Part shown: positions 38,737-41,706 of the stretch, piece by piece
Layout of the letters: every line of letters starts with the position of its first letter
Position numbering within the stretch: the stretch's first letter is position 1
Origin: Halobacteria archaeon HArc-gm2
GTDB taxonomy: Archaea; Halobacteriota; Halobacteria; Halobacteriales; Haloarculaceae
Reading direction: 5' to 3'
Length of the DNA: 41,706 nucleotides
NCBI GenBank assembly: GCA_025517465.1
Contig: JAOPKE010000014.1
Span: 1-41,706 of the forward strand
The notes under the pieces: model-generated
The model's input: only the letters and a program-made list of their open reading frames with translations
What the model was told of the DNA's origin: nothing
The model's database searches: none
Position numbers and translations under genes: made by a program

Positions 38737-39426
38737 TCACCGATCGACGTACCAGATCGCGAAGACGAACGCGAGCACGACGGCGCCGCCCGCGAAGAAG
38801 GCGAGTCCGGGCGGGAGAATCGTCGCCACGGCGGACTGGGCCGACCCGGCCGCGCTGGCGGCCGTCTCCGTCGCGACGTCCGTCGCCTGCGCGGAGACGC
38901 CGCTCGGGGACGTCCCGTTGGTGAGGTAGCTCGGGTCAGGCGTCGTCCCGCCGGCGCTCCCGCGCTCGACCGACGGCCCGAAGAACGTCTCGAGCCCCCG
39001 GCCGAACAGCTGCTGGACGAGCAAACTGGCGACCGCGAGCGCGCCGACGCCCCCCAGCAGGCTCGTCAGGGCACTCCGGACGCCGGAGGTCTCCTGTTCC
39101 CCGCCGGCACAGATGACCAGCGGCTGGTTCGCGGGCGCGTACACGTCCATCTCCCGGCCCTTCTCCGAGTAGGCCGTGTCGACGACTTCGACCGCACCCG
39201 CGGTTTCGAGCTTCTCGAGGTGGTACTGGGCGTTCTGGAGCGAGGTGTCGACGCGGTCGGCGAGTTCGCCCGGCGGCGCGGGCGTCTCGTTGAGTTCGGC
39301 GAGCAGTTTCCGCGCAGTCCCCGCCGAGAGCGCCGCGAGCACGTCGTCGGCGTCCTCGCTATCGACACCGATCACCCGGGGCTCCGCGTCGGGCGCCGTC
39401 GGGTCCCTGGAGGGAAGGAGTGACAT
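38737..39426 (-). CDS. Winged-helix regulator with membrane anchor
   Basis: A 229-residue regulator. Residues about 26-100 form an ArsR-like winged helix ('VLAALSAGTARKLLAELNET ... LQNAQYHLEKLETAGAVEVVDTAYSEKGREMDVY'). Two hydrophobic segments follow (about 125-146 and 205-227), separated by a Ser/Thr/Gly-rich, presumably extracellular stretch. It appears to be a membrane-tethered transcription factor whose outer loop could sense the envelope. The ligand and targets are unknown. ATG at 39426, with TTTAAC just upstream. Confidence 0.8.
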   Translation of the reverse strand: MSLLPSRDPTAPDAEPRVIGVDSEDADDVLAALSAGTARKLLAELNETPAPPGELADRVDTSLQNAQYHLEKLETAGAVEVVDTAYSEKGREMDVYAPANQPLVICAGGEQETSGVRSALTSLLGGVGALAVASLLVQQLFGRGLETFFGPSVERGSAGGTTPDPSYLTNGTSPSGVSAQATDVATETAASAAGSAQSAVATILPPGLAFFAGGAVVLAFVFAIWYVDR

Positions 39427-39617
39427 GGTTAAAGGATATGTTCTACTCCGGTATTAGTCTTGGTGCCGATCACTCAAAGAGCCGTTTGACTAACCCTGTT
39501 CCGGCCACAGTTAGTTCATCGCGGCCGATCTCGAAAATTCGCCGCCATCTCGCGTTCCCAGCCGCCGTGTCCGCCAACCCCGTAACGACTTTGAACGCCG
39601 CCGGTGAAAGACGGGAT

Positions 39618-39740
39618 ATGCAGGAGTGGATCACCTACGGCATCCTCGCTGCCCTACTGATGCTGTTTTTCTTCTTCTACCTCATGATCCGCCGGACCGT
39701 CCAGGGGTTCAAGGAAGGGATGCGCGGGAACCGCAAGTAG
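39618..39740 (+). CDS. Small single-pass membrane protein
   Basis: A 40-residue product, MQEWITYGILAAL then a phenylalanine-rich helix (LLMLFFFFYLMI) and a basic tail (RRTVQGFKEGMRGNRK). Small, positively charged single-pass proteins of this layout are common in haloarchaea but have no known function. The ATG at 39618 begins the helix; the longer frame upstream would extend into the regulator promoter. It ends 38 bp before the aminopeptidase gene on the same strand and may be co-transcribed with it. Confidence 0.6.
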   Translation: MQEWITYGILAALLMLFFFFYLMIRRTVQGFKEGMRGNRK

Positions 39741-39778
39741 ACGAAACTGGTTAGTGAGCGACGGCGGTCACCTCACGT

Positions 39779-40867
39779 ATGGACCCCCGGATACGCAACC
39801 ACGCCGAAATCGTCGTGAACCACTCCGTCTCGCTCGAACCCGGCGACGACGTGCTCGTGGTCGCGCCCCCCGTCGCCGAGGACCTGGTCGTCGCCATCCA
39901 CGAACTGATCGGCGACGTCGGCGCGAACCCCGTCACCATGTTCGACAGCGATCGCGCAGAACGGGCCTTCCTCCGCGCCGGCGACGACGAGTTCGAGACG
40001 CCGGCCCACGAACTCGCCCTCATCGAGGAGACGGACGCGTACATCTCGGTCCGCGCGGACGACAACGTCACCGAGACCAGCGACGTCGACCCGGCGACGA
40101 ACGCCGCGTACCGGCAGGCCAACCAGCCCGTCCTCGAAGAGCGCCTCTCGAAGCGCTGGTGCGGTACCCAGTTCCCCGCGCCGGCCAACGCCCAGCTGGC
40201 CGAGATGAGCACCGAGGGCTACGAGAACTTCGTCTGGGACGCTATCAACAAGGACTGGGACGCCGTCCGCGAACACCAGGCCCAGATGGTCGAGATCCTG
40301 GACCCCGCCGACGAGGTGCGTATCGTCTCGGGCGACACCACCGACGTGACCATGCGCATCGACGGCAACCCGACGCTCAACGACTACGGCGAGAAGAATC
40401 TCCCCGGCGGCGAGGTGTTCACCGCCCCCGTCGCCGACAGCGTCGAGGGCGAGGTGCTGTTCGACAAGCCCCTCTACCACCAGGGACGCGAAGTGACGGA
40501 GGCCTACCTCCGCTTCGAGGACGGCAAAGTCGTCGAGCACTCCGCGGCCAAGAACGAGGACGTCCTGACGCAGGTGCTGGAGACCGACGATGGGGCGCGT
40601 TACCTTGGCGAACTCGGCATCGGGATGAACCGCGACATCGACCGGTTCACCTACAACATGCTGTTCGACGAGAAGATGGGCGATACCGTCCACATGGCGG
40701 TCGGCCGCGCCTACGAGGACACCGTCGGCGAGGCCAACGAGCGCAACGACTCGGCCGTCCACGTCGACATGATCGTGGACATGTCGGAGGATTCCTACAT
40801 CGAGGTGGACGGCGAGGTCGTGCAGCGGAACGGGACGTTCGTCTTTGAGGACGGTTTCGAGGAGTAG
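39779..40867 (+). CDS. Aminopeptidase, M29 family
   Basis: A 362-residue cobalt/zinc-dependent aminopeptidase of the thermophilic M29 family (AmpS/AmpT-like), removing N-terminal residues from peptides. Recognisable elements are the N-terminal domain with 'LEPGDDVLVVAPPVAEDLV', 'GGEVFTAPVADSVEGEVLFD', 'YHQGREVTEAYLRFEDGKVV', 'YLGELGIGMNRDI' and the C-terminal 'FDEKMGDTVHMAVGRAYEDT' followed by 'SAVHVDMIVDM', which supply the metal-binding Glu, His and Asp residues. Cytosolic, with no signal peptide. The stop codon is followed at once by a 9-bp perfect hairpin. Confidence 0.9.
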   Translation: MDPRIRNHAEIVVNHSVSLEPGDDVLVVAPPVAEDLVVAIHELIGDVGANPVTMFDSDRAERAFLRAGDDEFETPAHELALIEETDAYISVRADDNVTETSDVDPATNAAYRQANQPVLEERLSKRWCGTQFPAPANAQLAEMSTEGYENFVWDAINKDWDAVREHQAQMVEILDPADEVRIVSGDTTDVTMRIDGNPTLNDYGEKNLPGGEVFTAPVADSVEGEVLFDKPLYHQGREVTEAYLRFEDGKVVEHSAAKNEDVLTQVLETDDGARYLGELGIGMNRDIDRFTYNMLFDEKMGDTVHMAVGRAYEDTVGEANERNDSAVHVDMIVDMSEDSYIEVDGEVVQRNGTFVFEDGFEE

Positions 40868-40927
40868 GGAGATTCCGACCGCCGGGAGGAATCTCCGTAA
40901 AGACGAACGGCGAGTGGAGCGAGCCGT
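40868..40927. repeat. Two GA...GA cap hairpins behind the aminopeptidase
   Basis: The first hairpin starts on the base after the stop codon: GGAGATTCC (40868-40876) and GGAATCTCC (40888-40896), 9 of 9 pairs, around the 11-nt cap GACCGCCGGGA. The second pairs ACGGC (40907-40911) with GCCGT (40923-40927) around GAGTGGAGCGA. Neither is followed by a T-run, so simple termination is not the obvious role. Confidence 0.8.
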
Positions 40928-40999
40928 GAGAACGGGTTCGAAGCCTGGTTCGGTCGCAACGACCGCCAGCTACTCCTGTCACCGAGCCGTTGGTCGATT

Positions 41000-41323
41000 A
41001 TGGCCATCGGCCAGTTCGAACTCGCCGTCCGGGTCCTGATGGGACTGTTCGTCGTCGTGGCGCCGACGCTGCTGTTTCTCGGCCTCTGGAAGGGGCTCAC
41101 GTACCTGCGGGACGACGAATTGATCGAGCGAGCGCGGCGGATGGAAGGGCGCTCCAGCCCGTCGCCGGACCCGACTGGCATCGCCGCGTTCCCGGCGTCG
41201 GCGTTCGACGGAGACGAGGGGGAGGAGGCCCAGGAGACCGTCGTCTGCGATGCCTGTGGGACGGCGAACCGGGCCGGTGTTCGGTTCTGCCGGGAGTGCT
41301 TCGGGCGGATCCCGGACGAGTAG
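41000..41323 (+). CDS. Membrane-anchored zinc-ribbon protein
   Basis: A 107-residue protein with one transmembrane helix (about 8-35), a cytoplasmic charged linker and a C-terminal zinc ribbon with CDAC and CREC (pattern CxxC-x12-CxxC) in the last 25 residues. The layout recalls the small haloarchaeal zinc-ribbon families (DUF7577-like, from memory). Function unknown. The ATG at 41000 is preceded by GGTCGATT, a weak promoter match. Confidence 0.75.
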   Translation: MAIGQFELAVRVLMGLFVVVAPTLLFLGLWKGLTYLRDDELIERARRMEGRSSPSPDPTGIAAFPASAFDGDEGEEAQETVVCDACGTANRAGVRFCRECFGRIPDE

Positions 41324-41354
41324 CTGGATCACTGAGTATTGACGGCCTGATAGA

Positions 41355-41706
41355 GGACAACAACACCCCGAAAGCCCTCGGCGCGCTCTCTGGAGTCGGA
41401 ATAGAGACCGCTAACAACATTCAGAAAGCCCTCGGCGCGCTCGACTCGCGCGGACCCGCTGCGCTCCTCACTCCGTTGCGGTGCTTACGGGTCCGTGCTT
41501 CGCCGACCACGACTCGCCCTTTCAGTCCTCCAGGCCCAGCCTTGCTCGCGCAGCCTCACTCCGTTCGGCACGCGCTCGCGATTGACTCCCCACCCCACCC
41601 CGGTCGCGCCTGGCGGCGCGACACGCTTCCTTCCGCAACCGCGCGGCGCTCGGCCGGGAGCGCGTTTCATCGCGCGACCAGGGGAAGGGCAGGGCTGCGG
41701 TGCCTG
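41355..41706. repeat. Composite dispersed repeat, copy cut by the window end
   Basis: Begins GGACAACAAC-x-GAAAGCCCTCGGCGCGCTC. The terminal motif is repeated at 41413-41446, so the left end is duplicated. Then come GTGCTTAC, CGCCCTTTCAGTCCTCCAGG, the core block GCGCTCGCGATTGACTCCCC and, at the right edge, GACCAGGGGAAGGGCAGGGC. The last shared block is identical to 14233-14262 over about 30 bp. The inverted right arm must lie beyond the window. No gene is supported here. Confidence 0.8.

Noticed and set aside
40868-40896. Ordinary intrinsic terminator behind the aminopeptidase gene
   Set aside because: There is no T-run after the hairpin, and its cap fits the GA...GA hairpin family found in other positions, including upstream of genes and inside glyS.

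Overview
The window is a high-GC haloarchaeal chromosome segment (class Halobacteria). The evidence is acidic proteins, GC-rich third codon positions, TATA-like boxes about 22-28 nt upstream of many starts (leaderless genes), Tat-dependent lipoproteins, a bacterio-opsin-activator (HTH_10) regulator, a halophilic LDH-like malate dehydrogenase and a haloarchaeal Orc1 origin. A family-level name cannot be given from this sequence alone.

Layout. 0-3.1 kb: a solitary repeat arm, a coiled-coil small protein, an AT-rich membrane-protein gene that looks foreign, and serA. 3.4-8.0 kb: a membrane-tethered PAS/GAF/HTH_10 regulator, a Tat lipoprotein with perfect 7-residue repeats, and a 55-residue microprotein. 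8.4-13.8 kb: a CBS protein overlapping glyS, a polyprenol-kinase-like protein, a KhtU/KhtT-like antiporter pair and a small membrane protein. 13.9-14.4 kb: a composite repeat with inverted arms. 14.5-20 kb: hef, a redoxin, a zinc-ribbon protein and mdh. 20-21.7 kb: small membrane proteins.

21.8-29.8 kb is the core: the operon oapA/arvA-oapB/arvB-oapC/arvC (Era-like GTPase, DUF2073, zinc ribbon), a replication origin of the oriC1 type, orc1/cdc6, two tandem sec11 signal peptidases and the small subunit of DNA polymerase D. The 13-mer GAAACGAAGGGGT occurs five times here: two divergent copies flank an AT-rich unwinding region, one sits just before orc1, one lies after orc1, and one lies inside the polymerase coding region. 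29.9-41.3 kb holds metY, serB, an erythromycin-esterase-like lipoprotein, an XPD-like helicase, a CDF transporter, a YfcE-type phosphoesterase, an HTH membrane regulator, an M29 aminopeptidase and a zinc-ribbon protein. A third composite repeat copy runs off the right edge.

Replication and repair functions (orc1, PolD small subunit, hef, XPD-like helicase) are concentrated here, with serine and methionine biosynthesis (serA, serB, metY) scattered among them.

The strongest unexplained signal is a family of small hairpins. Stem sequences differ but stay self-complementary, while an 11-nt cap keeps the form GA-N-Y-NNN-G-N-GA, with positions 3 and 9 of the cap covarying as A:T, G:C or C:G. Four good copies and a fifth weak one form an array behind orc1; others lie behind the aminopeptidase, upstream of serA, upstream of the CBS gene, in the composite repeat and inside the 5' end of glyS. 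A second unexplained element is a pair of 16-bp perfect inverted repeats found at two loci, each directly abutting a stop codon.
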